Part shown: piece by piece, positions 6,635 through 12,377 of the stretch
Numbering within the stretch: position 1 is the first letter of the stretch
How the letters are laid out: every line of letters begins with the position of its first letter
Program-made: the position numbers and the translations under genes
The notes under the pieces: generated by a model
Databases searched by the model: none
Told to the model about the DNA's origin: nothing
Seen by the model: only the letters and a program-made list of their open reading frames with translations
NCBI GenBank assembly: GCA_023129655.1
Contig: JAGMBN010000027.1
Span: forward strand, 1 to 12,377
DNA: 12,377 nucleotides
DNA from: a bacterium
Lineage (GTDB): Bacteria > JAHJDO01
Reading direction: 5' to 3'

Positions 6635-7792
6635 ATGGCAACAAAGAATAACAACAAGTATTTATTTACATCTGAGTCTGTAACTGAAGGACACCCTGAT
6701 AAGATGGCAGATCAGATATCCGACAGTATTTTAGATGTTATTATGGAAGAAGATCCAAATGGAAGAGTTGCATGTGAGACACTTGTTACTACAGGCATCG
6801 CATATATTGCAGGAGAGATTACAACTTCGTGTTATGTAGATATTCCTACAATTGCAAGAAAGACCATTAGAGAGATTGGCTATACTGATGCTTCTTATGG
6901 GTTTGATTACGAAACATGCGGCGTTCTTACTGCTATACAGGCTCAGTCTCCGGACATTGCTCTTGGCGTTGATCCGGGTGGCGCTGGAGACCAGGGTATG
7001 ATGTTTGGGTACGCAACTGAGGAGACAAAGGAACTAATGCCTTTGCCGATAATGCTTGCGCATAAGCTTTGCAAGAGACTGGCTAAGATAAGAAAAGAAA
7101 AAGTTCTGGATTACTTAAGACCTGATGGAAAGTCCCAGGTAACAGCTGAATATGTAGATGGGAAACCATGCCGCATAGAAGCAATAGTAATATCAACGCA
7201 GCATGATGGCGATATTGATATGAACATCTTAAAGGACGATATAAAGGAACATGTGATAAAACCTGTTATTCCTTCTAATCTAATTGACAGCAAAACCAAG
7301 ATTTTCATAAATCCAACAGGCAGATTTGAGATAGGTGGGCCACATGGAGATACTGGTTTGACAGGAAGAAAGATCATAGTTGATACATACGGCGGTGTAG
7401 GCAGCCATGGTGGAGGCTGCTTTTCCGGAAAGGACTGCACCAAAGTTGACCGCTCCGCATCCTATTTTGCTCGCTATCTTGCAAAGAATATAGTAGCAGC
7501 AGGTCTGACATCTGAATGCGAGATTCAGCTGGCATACGCAATTGGAGTGCCGGAACCAGTTTCAATTATGCTGAATACGTTCAATAAAGGCAAGATATCA
7601 AAAGACAAAATCAAGAAGCTTCTTATTGATAATTTTGATATGAGTCCAAAAGGAATAATTAATCATCTAAAACTTCGCAGGCCTATCTATAAAAAGACTG
7701 CCTGCTATGGTCATTTTGGCAGAGAAGAAGATACTTTTACATGGGAAAAAACAGATAAAGCAGATTTTCTTAGAAAGAAAGCTGGACTATAA
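6635..7792 (+). CDS. metK: S-adenosylmethionine synthetase
   Basis: Makes S-adenosylmethionine from methionine and ATP. All main signatures are present: 'FTSESVTEGHPDK' (His20 of the ATP site), 'GAGDQGMMFGYATEET' (methionine/ATP loop), 'DGKSQVTAEY', the 'GGPHGDTGLTGRKIIVDTYGG' block, and 'GGGCFSGKDCTKVDRSASYFARY'. In the last block the Cys residues replace the Ala and Pro found in many homologues, while the catalytic Lys and Asp remain. At 385 aa the length is standard. ATG at 6635 follows AGGGAGAAA at a normal distance. No SAM riboswitch is visible: only 16 bases separate it from the isomerase gene. It pairs with ahcY just downstream as the start and recycling arms of the SAM cycle. Confidence 0.97.
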   Translation: MATKNNNKYLFTSESVTEGHPDKMADQISDSILDVIMEEDPNGRVACETLVTTGIAYIAGEITTSCYVDIPTIARKTIREIGYTDASYGFDYETCGVLTAIQAQSPDIALGVDPGGAGDQGMMFGYATEETKELMPLPIMLAHKLCKRLAKIRKEKVLDYLRPDGKSQVTAEYVDGKPCRIEAIVISTQHDGDIDMNILKDDIKEHVIKPVIPSNLIDSKTKIFINPTGRFEIGGPHGDTGLTGRKIIVDTYGGVGSHGGGCFSGKDCTKVDRSASYFARYLAKNIVAAGLTSECEIQLAYAIGVPEPVSIMLNTFNKGKISKDKIKKLLIDNFDMSPKGIINHLKLRRPIYKKTACYGHFGREEDTFTWEKTDKADFLRKKAGL

Positions 7793-7803
7793 GGATGAAC
7801 TAT

Positions 7804-7809
7804 AAGGAG
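7804..7809 (+). promoter_or_regulatory. Ribosome binding site fixing the TTG start of ahcY
   Basis: AAGGAG lies seven bases before TTG 7817. It belongs to the second unit of a 13-base tandem repeat (ACTATAAGGA at 7786-7795 and 7799-7808), whose first unit spans the metK stop codon. Confidence 0.7.
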
Positions 7810-7816
7810 AGTTATT

Positions 7817-9073
7817 TTGAAATATGATATAAAAGATATCAAGCTGGCTAAAGAGGGTAAATTGCGTATACAATGGGCAGAAAGGAATATGCCTGTTCTT
7901 AGATCAATTCAGGAGCGCTTTAAGAAAGAAAAACCTCTGAAGGGAATTAGGTTAGGAGCGTGTCTGCATGTTACAACAGAGACGGCTAATTTGGCGATAG
8001 CTCTAAAAGCCGGCGGCGCAGAAGTAATGCTTTGCGCTTCAAATCCTCTGAGCACTCAGGATGATGTTGCTTCTTCTCTCGTAAGAGATTATGAAATATC
8101 CGTTTTTGCTATTTGCGCAGAGGACAACAAAACATATTATCAGCACATTAACAGTGTATTGGACGCAAAACCTAATATTACAATGGACGACGGCGCAGAT
8201 CTAGTTTCTACAATTCACAATAAGAAAAGAGAACTTATAAAAGATATACTCGGCGGAACAGAGGAGACAACAACAGGTGTTATCAGGCTGAGAAGTCTGG
8301 AAAAACAGAAAAAACTTGCGTTTCCGATCATAGCTGTTAATGACGCTGACACAAAACATTTCTTTGACAACAGATATGGAACCGGACAAAGCACAATTGA
8401 CGGCATTATCAGAGCAACGAACATGTTGTTTGCCGGTTCCACAGTTGTGGTATCCGGATATGGCTGGTGTGGACGGGGTTTTGCAAGCAGGGCTAAAGGC
8501 ATGGGCGCAAACGTTATTATAACAGAAGTGGATCCTTTGCGCGCATTGGAAGCAGTCATGGATGGATTTTCTGTTATGCCTATGGAGAAAGCTTCCTATA
8601 TCGGCGATGCCTTTGTAACTTTAACAGGAGATATACACGTTTTAGCAGCTAAGCATTTTAAGAATATGAAGGATGGCGCTATCATTGCAAATTCAGGACA
8701 TTTTGACGTAGAAATTGATGTACCGGCTCTTGAAAAAATGAGTAAAAGCAAACGAAGAGTAAGGGAATTTGTTGATGAATATACTATGCAGAACGGCAGG
8801 AGAATATGTCTTTTGGGAGAAGGTCGCCTGATTAATCTCGCATCTGCTGAGGGACATCCTGCAATGGTAATGGATATGAGTTTTGCCAATCAATCCTTAT
8901 CAGCTGAATATATTGCAAAGAATTACAAAAAACTGGAGAAGAAAGTATATAAAGTTCCTCAAGACATAGATGAAAGAATCTCTCAACTCAAACTCAATTC
9001 CATGGGTATCAAAATAGATACCTTAACCTCCGAGCAAAAAAAATACCTCAGTTCATGGGAAATTGGAACATAA
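7817..9073 (+). CDS. ahcY: Adenosylhomocysteinase (S-adenosyl-L-homocysteine hydrolase)
   Basis: Splits S-adenosylhomocysteine, the product of methyltransferases, into adenosine and homocysteine with bound NAD. The N-terminal substrate domain shows 'LRIQWAERNMPVL' and 'LHVTTETANLAIAL...STQDDVAS'. The NAD domain shows 'VVSGYGWCGRGFASRAKGMGA' (glycine-rich loop near residue 214) and 'TEVDPLRALEAVMDGF'. The C-terminal part has 'NSGHFDVEID' and 'EGRLINLASAEGHPAMVMDMSF'. At 418 aa it is the bacterial/archaeal type without the eukaryote-like insert. TTG at 7817 is chosen because AAGGAG lies just upstream and no earlier start fits. The last 28 codons and the six bases after the stop are repeated at 10520-10612 with about 89% identity, so this 3' end has taken part in a recombination or insertion event. 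Confidence 0.96.
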   Translation: MKYDIKDIKLAKEGKLRIQWAERNMPVLRSIQERFKKEKPLKGIRLGACLHVTTETANLAIALKAGGAEVMLCASNPLSTQDDVASSLVRDYEISVFAICAEDNKTYYQHINSVLDAKPNITMDDGADLVSTIHNKKRELIKDILGGTEETTTGVIRLRSLEKQKKLAFPIIAVNDADTKHFFDNRYGTGQSTIDGIIRATNMLFAGSTVVVSGYGWCGRGFASRAKGMGANVIITEVDPLRALEAVMDGFSVMPMEKASYIGDAFVTLTGDIHVLAAKHFKNMKDGAIIANSGHFDVEIDVPALEKMSKSKRRVREFVDEYTMQNGRRICLLGEGRLINLASAEGHPAMVMDMSFANQSLSAEYIAKNYKKLEKKVYKVPQDIDERISQLKLNSMGIKIDTLTSEQKKYLSSWEIGT

Positions 9074-9079
9074 TTTAAT
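8987..9079 (+). repeat. Direct repeat, copy 1: 3' end of ahcY
   Basis: This 93-bp segment covers the last 28 codons of ahcY, its stop and the following TTTAAT. The second copy is at 10520-10612, same orientation, no gaps, ten mismatches counted by eye. The copies bracket the first ATPase gene. Confidence 0.9.
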
Positions 9080-9263
9080 GAATACAAAACTAACATTAAG
9101 ACTAAAACCGATTACTTCTAAATTGTATGGTTCCTTAAAGGGGGCTGTTCTTTCGAAAAATGATTATAAAAAGCATATTGAACAAAAGTTAGTATATACC
9201 GCGAGAATTACTGAATGCTATGCGATACAAACGTATAATTTCTTGACAAAATATACGATATAA
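9078..9263 (+). pseudogene. Probable remnant of a DUF6364-type (ribbon-helix-helix) antitoxin gene
   Basis: This short frame (61 aa from ATG 9078) begins 'MNTKLTLRL', the typical first strand of small ribbon-helix-helix antitoxins paired with PIN toxins. It then runs directly into 'KPITSKLYGSLKGAVLSKNDYKKHIEQKL', which resembles the C-terminal tail of the same antitoxins. The two DNA-binding helices that should lie between them (about 40 residues) are missing, so I read it as an internal deletion derivative. The residues after about 37 look non-homologous. A PIN toxin gene would normally follow with overlap, but none is present. A longer frame from ATG 9063 is unlikely because it would overlap ahcY. 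The family assignment rests on motif memory, so it is tentative. A real orphan peptide cannot be excluded. Confidence 0.4.
9202..9222 (+). repeat. Short direct repeat, copy 1
   Basis: This 21-bp segment (CGAGAATTACTGAAYGCYATG) recurs at 12169-12189 with 19 of 21 identities. Both differences are T/C transitions. The copies bracket the two ATPase genes. Confidence 0.6.
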
Positions 9264-9272
9264 GCATATAAT
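9243..9272 (+). promoter_or_regulatory. Perfect-consensus sigma70 promoter giving a leaderless ATPase mRNA
   Basis: TTGACA at 9243-9248 and TATAAT at 9267-9272 are both exact consensus hexamers with an 18-base spacer. The expected start point, six to eight bases after the -10, is 9278-9280, that is at or within two bases of the ATG at 9280. There is no room for an SD, so the transcript would be leaderless. Confidence 0.75.
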
Positions 9273-9279
9273 GTAAACC

Positions 9280-10452
9280 ATGGAAGAGTTACTCTATCAA
9301 TACAACCCTTGGTGGGAAGAAGATTATAATCTCACGGGAGTTCAGGAAAGAGAATATTATCTAAAGCAGTTAAGATTACATATTGAAAATAAATCAATAT
9401 TATTCTTAACGGGTCTGCGCAGAGTCGGTAAAACAACGCTTATTAAATTGTTAATAAAGGAATTAATTGATAAGAAGGTAGATGTAAAGAAAATACTTTA
9501 CGTAAGCTTAGATGATTATATTTTGAGAAAAAACAACATAATTGAAATTGTTGAAGAATACAGGAAAATATTAAAGATTGGTCAAAAAGAAAAAGTTTAT
9601 TTATTTTTTGATGAAGTAACGTATAAGAATAGTTATCAGCAACAGTTAAAAAATTTATATGACCATAATAATGTAAAAATTATTGCCACTTCTTCTTCAA
9701 GTTCTTTATTGAAGGATAAGAAGGCTTATTTAACCGGACGCGCAATCATAATAGAAGTAAAGCCTCTGGATTTTGAAGAATATTTATCATTTAAGGGCAT
9801 ATCAGTAAAAAGAAAAGAGAATTATCTTTTGGAATCATATTTCAAAGACTATATTCGCGAAGGTGGGATGCCTGAGAATGTAATCAATCCAAACCGGGAA
9901 TATTTAATGAATCTGATAGATGACATAATCCAGAAGGATATTACAGCATATCACGGATTAAAGAATCATCAGATCGCGCGAGATTATTTTACTTTATTAA
10001 TGGAAAGAAGCGGAAAGCAATTAAGTATAAATAAAATAGGCAACATATTAAAAATATCCCCTGATACATCAAGAAGATATTTAAATTATTTTAAAGAAAC
10101 ATATTTAGTGCAGTTATTGCCAAGATGGGGCAAAACAAACGAGACACTATTGTCAGCAAAAAAAATCTATGCGTCTGATCTGGGAATTAAATATCTATTT
10201 GTCGGAGACAGAGATATAGGCAGTTATTTTGAGAATTATATATATCTAAAGTTAAAAAACAGAAAAGATTTGTATTATCTTTATGAAAATGGAACTGAAA
10301 TAGATTTTATTACTTCAGATATGATATTGATTGAATCAAAATATAATTCCCAGATGAATGCGAAACAAGAAAAATTGTATAAAGAATTTTCAGCTAAAAG
10401 AAAAATAGTAATTGATAGTGTAAAAATGCTTGAGAAATTAGAAGAATTATAG
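9280..10452 (+). CDS. AAA_14/DUF4143-type ATPase with a C-terminal nuclease-like domain (first copy)
   Basis: A 390-aa stand-alone ATPase. It begins 'NPWW', common in this family. The Walker A motif is 'GLRRVGKTT' (Lys51), the Walker B is 'LFFDEV' (Asp111, Glu112), and the sensor region 'IIATSSSSSLL...LTGR' is followed by 'VKPLDFEEYL'. A winged-helix-like segment lies near 248-275 ('LSINKIGNILKISPDTSRRYLNYF'). The C-terminal DUF4143 part carries E340-x-D342 ... E352-x-K354, the spacing of a PD-(D/E)XK fold. The cellular role of this large family is not established. Members are often mobile accessory genes found in many copies. The gene is visibly more AT-rich than metK or ahcY and uses many TTA and ATA codons, a sign of foreign origin. 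It is driven by its own consensus promoter and lies between two copies of the ahcY 3' end. Confidence 0.88.
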   Translation: MEELLYQYNPWWEEDYNLTGVQEREYYLKQLRLHIENKSILFLTGLRRVGKTTLIKLLIKELIDKKVDVKKILYVSLDDYILRKNNIIEIVEEYRKILKIGQKEKVYLFFDEVTYKNSYQQQLKNLYDHNNVKIIATSSSSSLLKDKKAYLTGRAIIIEVKPLDFEEYLSFKGISVKRKENYLLESYFKDYIREGGMPENVINPNREYLMNLIDDIIQKDITAYHGLKNHQIARDYFTLLMERSGKQLSINKIGNILKISPDTSRRYLNYFKETYLVQLLPRWGKTNETLLSAKKIYASDLGIKYLFVGDRDIGSYFENYIYLKLKNRKDLYYLYENGTEIDFITSDMILIESKYNSQMNAKQEKLYKEFSAKRKIVIDSVKMLEKLEEL

Positions 10453-10465
10453 GAGGGAAAGCAAA

Positions 10466-10606
10466 ATGTATAAAAAATTAACCAATGCCACTATTAAAGA
10501 GATTAAAAATATTTCCTGGCTCAAACTTCATTCCATGGGTATTAAAATAGACATCTTAACCTCCGAACAGAAAAAATACCTCAACTCATGGGAAATTGGA
10601 ACGTAA
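10466..10606 (+). pseudogene. 46-codon chimeric ORF ending in a copy of the AhcY C-terminus
   Basis: ATG 10466 follows a strong AGGAGG (10451-10456) that overlaps the stop of the ATPase gene, so the ORF could be translated by coupling. Its first 18 residues (MYKKLTNATIKEIKNISW) are not AhcY. They faintly recall the N-terminus of FAD-linked glycolate-oxidase-type proteins, which is only an impression. Residues 19-46 match the last 28 residues of AhcY with three substitutions (N to H, T to I, S to N), and the stop codon is at the same place. It cannot be a working hydrolase. It is best read as a recombination scar in which the 5' end of another gene was joined in frame to a displaced ahcY 3' end. 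Confidence 0.6.
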
Positions 10607-10612
10607 TTTAAT
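10520..10612 (+). repeat. Direct repeat, copy 2: displaced ahcY 3' end
   Basis: Ungapped second copy of 8987-9079 with ten mismatches in 93 bases. Six are synonymous in the AhcY frame, and the six bases after the stop are identical. The weaker 'IS' codons just upstream may extend the match slightly. The divergence shows this is not a fresh tandem duplication. Confidence 0.9.
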
Positions 10613-10629
10613 TATAATCAACAACCCTG

Positions 10630-10655
10630 CATGGACAGGTTGAGACCTGTCCATG
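10630..10655. repeat. Perfect palindrome (11-bp stem, 4-base loop)
   Basis: CATGGACAGGT at 10630-10640 and ACCTGTCCATG at 10645-10655 are exactly complementary around TGAG. No T-run follows on either strand, so it is not a standard intrinsic terminator. It may be a REP-like dispersed element or a protein-binding site between the two ATPase units. The rest of the 172-base gap (10607-10778) is AT-rich with nothing else clear. Confidence 0.8.
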
Positions 10656-10716
10656 TATGTAAAAACAAATCATCAATTCACAAAACAAATCAAAAAAAGT
10701 TGGAACAAAATAAACA

Positions 10717-10745
10717 TTGCAAATCAGTCATTCCTTTGATACATT
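10717..10745 (+). promoter_or_regulatory. Possible promoter for the second ATPase gene
   Basis: TTGCAA (10717-10722) and TACATT (10740-10745) are 17 bases apart, each matching consensus at four of six positions. Start would be near 10752, leaving a leader that contains the SD. Weak candidate in an AT-rich stretch. Confidence 0.25.
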
Positions 10746-10765
10746 TACATTGTAAATAGTTTTTT

Positions 10766-10772
10766 AGGAGGT
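10766..10772 (+). promoter_or_regulatory. Strong ribosome binding site deciding the TTG start of the second ATPase
   Basis: AGGAGGT lies six bases before TTG 10779. The nearest ATG in frame (10803) has only a short GGAG upstream, so TTG is preferred despite being the rarer codon. Confidence 0.7.
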
Positions 10773-10778
10773 ATTAAA

Positions 10779-12155
10779 TTGGACATAACTCTTTTTGGAG
10801 AGATGAATCCTTGGAAAAAGAACGCATCATTTTTGCCCAGAGGACTTGTTTCGCGGAAGATATCCGGAATGATATTAGAACAAATAGACAAATCTCTTAT
10901 TGCCGTTCTGCTTGGACCGCGGCGATCAGGAAAATCAACTCTGCTCTGGCAAATCATAGACCATCTGATAAATAGGGAAGGAGTAAATCCTCAGCAGATC
11001 AACTATTTCTCTTTTGATGATATTGATATGAGGGCGGATTTTAAAAGCTATCGGACTTTTGATGAAGTTTTTCAGTTGGTTTGTGGTCAAAGGCTGTCGC
11101 AGTTAAAAGAGAAAACCTACTTTTTTATTGATGAAGTGCAGAAGGTGCCGGAATTCTTTGAGGTTCTGAAGATAGCTTATGATCAGCTCGGGAGAAATAT
11201 AAAATTCGTAATCTCGGGTTCTGCAAGTTTGGAGATAGCCAGTAGAGTAAGCGAGGCTCTGGCAGGGAGGGTTGATTATTACCGTATTCACCCTTTTCAA
11301 CTGGCAGAGTTAAGAAATCAGGACAGCGATTCAATAGTGCTTGATATCATAAAAAACAAAATAGATAAAAAGGACTTGAATATTGTTCAGTCCCAACTTC
11401 TCGGTAATTACTCAGATTATATTTCAAATATGAATCAGGCGCTGATCTATGGCCTTCTGCCTGAGGTGGTGCTTTGTAAGAAAGAAGAAGACAAAAAGCA
11501 CTATCTTAGAAATTATCGTATTAGTTATCTGGATAAAGACATAAGAACTCTGGAGCAGATAGGTAATCTGGATGAGTACGTTAGAGTCATGGACAGTCTT
11601 ATTCTAAATATGAGTGGGATTTTGAATTTGGCTGAATTATCCAGACAGCTTGGAGCAGCAGTTAATACAGTTAAGAAATATACCAGTGTTTTACAGGGGA
11701 CATTTGTGCTGGAAAGGTTAAATTGTTACCAAAAAAATTTAAAGCGCAGAATAATCAAATCTCCTAAACTCGTTCTGTTTGACAACGGTCTTTATTCTCT
11801 ATCCAGCAACATATATTCGTTAAAGCAACTTGAGAATACGGGAATGGTGGGAAGGTTGTTTGAAAACCTGGTAATAAATGAAATATTTAAGCACATTGAT
11901 GCTCAAGACAGTCGGATAGAGGCTTATTATTGGAGAGCCTCATCCGGAATAGAAGTGGATCTAATTCTGGAAAACGGCAGAGAACTTTCAGCGGTGGAAA
12001 TAAAATATAAAAAGAACGTGGATAAAAAGGATATTGCACACTTAAAAAAATTTGCTGCTGATTATCCTAAAGTTATAAAACATTTATTTCTCATATATAA
12101 CGGAACATACAGGTTAGTGGATGATGTAATATGTCTTCCTTTATGGATGGTTTAA
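10779..12155 (+). CDS. AAA_14/DUF4143-type ATPase with a C-terminal nuclease-like domain (second, diverged copy)
   Basis: A 458-aa ATPase of the same broad family as the gene at 9280, but only distantly similar. The Walker A is 'LGPRRSGKSTL' (Lys52), the Walker B 'YFFIDEVQKVPEF' (Asp118, Glu119), and the sensor region 'FVISGSASLE...LAGRVDYYRIHPFQLAEL'. The 'DEVQ' and 'SGSAS' forms are closer to the family norm than those of the first copy. A winged-helix-like stretch begins near residue 278 ('ILNLAELSRQLGAAVNTVKKY'). The DUF4143 end has 'GIEVDLIL' and 'AVEIKYK', giving E392-x-D394 ... E407-x-K409. The start is TTG with a strong SD. An alternative is ATG 10803, which would begin 'MNPWKK'. It appears to be an independent unit, separated from the first by a palindrome and a 172-base gap. 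Function is not known. Confidence 0.88.
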   Translation: MDITLFGEMNPWKKNASFLPRGLVSRKISGMILEQIDKSLIAVLLGPRRSGKSTLLWQIIDHLINREGVNPQQINYFSFDDIDMRADFKSYRTFDEVFQLVCGQRLSQLKEKTYFFIDEVQKVPEFFEVLKIAYDQLGRNIKFVISGSASLEIASRVSEALAGRVDYYRIHPFQLAELRNQDSDSIVLDIIKNKIDKKDLNIVQSQLLGNYSDYISNMNQALIYGLLPEVVLCKKEEDKKHYLRNYRISYLDKDIRTLEQIGNLDEYVRVMDSLILNMSGILNLAELSRQLGAAVNTVKKYTSVLQGTFVLERLNCYQKNLKRRIIKSPKLVLFDNGLYSLSSNIYSLKQLENTGMVGRLFENLVINEIFKHIDAQDSRIEAYYWRASSGIEVDLILENGRELSAVEIKYKKNVDKKDIAHLKKFAADYPKVIKHLFLIYNGTYRLVDDVICLPLWMV

Positions 12156-12168
12156 CACTCTCCACGAC

Positions 12169-12189
12169 CGAGAATTACTGAACGCCATG
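12169..12189 (+). repeat. Short direct repeat, copy 2
   Basis: 19 of 21 bases match 9202-9222 in the same orientation. It lies 14 bases after the stop of the second ATPase gene. Confidence 0.6.
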
Positions 12190-12212
12190 AATTATAAAGG
12201 CTGAGAAAAAAT

Positions 12213-12377
12213 CTACACCTCCCAGCACACACTTTTAAAATTGCAATTCTCGCATTTTGTTTTATCGTATTCTGCTAATTTCTCAAATTCAAGATTGTGA
12301 ATTTGTTTCCATACGTCAATAATTAGTTTCTTCATATCTTCCACCATTTTATCAGTTATTGTAAGCTCAAGTGTTTT
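12213..12377 (-). CDS. C-terminal end of a probable iron-sulfur PD-(D/E)XK nuclease or helicase-nuclease (truncated by window edge)
   Basis: On the minus strand a frame is open from the right edge to a TAG at 12213-12215 (54 residues seen). It holds a helical stretch, 'MVEDMKKLIIDVWKQIHNLEFEKLAEYD', followed by 'KCENCNFKSVCWEV' at the very end. The C-x2-C-x5-C pattern right at the C-terminus, after a 'W..i....f' helix, is the three-cysteine half of the 4Fe-4S clamp seen in AddB, Cas4 and related RecB-family nucleases. The fourth cysteine and the nuclease residues would lie upstream, outside the window. The gene runs towards the second ATPase gene (convergent). No clear terminator lies in the 57-base gap. 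Which family member it is cannot be decided from this fragment. Confidence 0.6.
   Translation of the reverse strand, partial: KTLELTITDKMVEDMKKLIIDVWKQIHNLEFEKLAEYDKTKCENCNFKSVCWEV

Noticed and set aside
8215..8889. Antisense frames over ahcY
   Set aside because: Shadows of a well-conserved gene, with no SD, no family resemblance and conflicting frames.
8987..10612. CRISPR array
   Set aside because: Only two copies of a 93-bp coding-derived repeat with a 1.4-kb gene between them: not a spacer-repeat array.
10630..10660. Intrinsic terminator after the chimeric ORF
   Set aside because: The stem is perfect but is followed by TATGTAAAAAC, not a T-run, and the opposite strand has none either.

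Overview
The window looks like a chromosome segment from an uncultured, AT-rich bacterium. It has a compact core-gene operon followed by an accessory tail. The hpf–PTS IIA–hprK–ptsH–ptsI grouping recalls the PTS-Ntr type loci of Gram-negative bacteria. Combined with an archaeal-type phosphoglucose/phosphomannose isomerase, it suggests a deep-branching lineage such as Omnitrophota or a related candidate phylum. That placement is a guess from gene content, not a measurement.

Positions 3-1056 hold the 3' end of a biotin-protein ligase (birA), overlapped by coaX (type III pantothenate kinase). The last codons of coaX contain a good sigma70-type promoter. It fires into a 217-base gap that folds into several hairpins and looks like an unrecognised structured RNA. 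A tRNA-Ala(GGC) follows at 1274-1346.

Positions 1378-9073 are one dense same-strand gene train with overlaps or gaps of at most about 25 bases: hpf, a fructose/Ntr-type PTS IIA gene, a short hprK, tpiA, ptsH, ptsI, a phosphoglucose/phosphomannose isomerase, metK and ahcY. The PTS proteins form a complete phosphorelay (PEP to EI to HPr to IIA) plus an HPr Ser-kinase, but no sugar-transporting IIB or IIC gene is in view, so a regulatory role is likely. TpiA and the hexose-phosphate isomerase link it to glycolysis. MetK and AhcY are the two ends of the S-adenosylmethionine cycle. tpiA carries a small GC-rich palindromic insert translated in frame.

Positions 9074-12191 are accessory. They hold an apparent remnant of a ribbon-helix-helix antitoxin and two diverged ATPases of the AAA_14/DUF4143 type. 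The first ATPase sits behind a perfect consensus promoter that would make a leaderless mRNA. Behind it lies a 93-bp second copy of the ahcY 3' end, about 89% identical, inside a 46-codon chimeric ORF. A perfect 11-bp-stem palindrome and a pair of 21-bp near-identical direct repeats that bracket both ATPase genes complete the region. This pattern indicates insertion and recombination at the end of ahcY, with no integrase visible.

At the right edge a convergent gene enters on the minus strand. Its C-terminal C-x2-C-x5-C motif resembles the iron-sulfur PD-(D/E)XK nucleases (AddB/Cas4-like).
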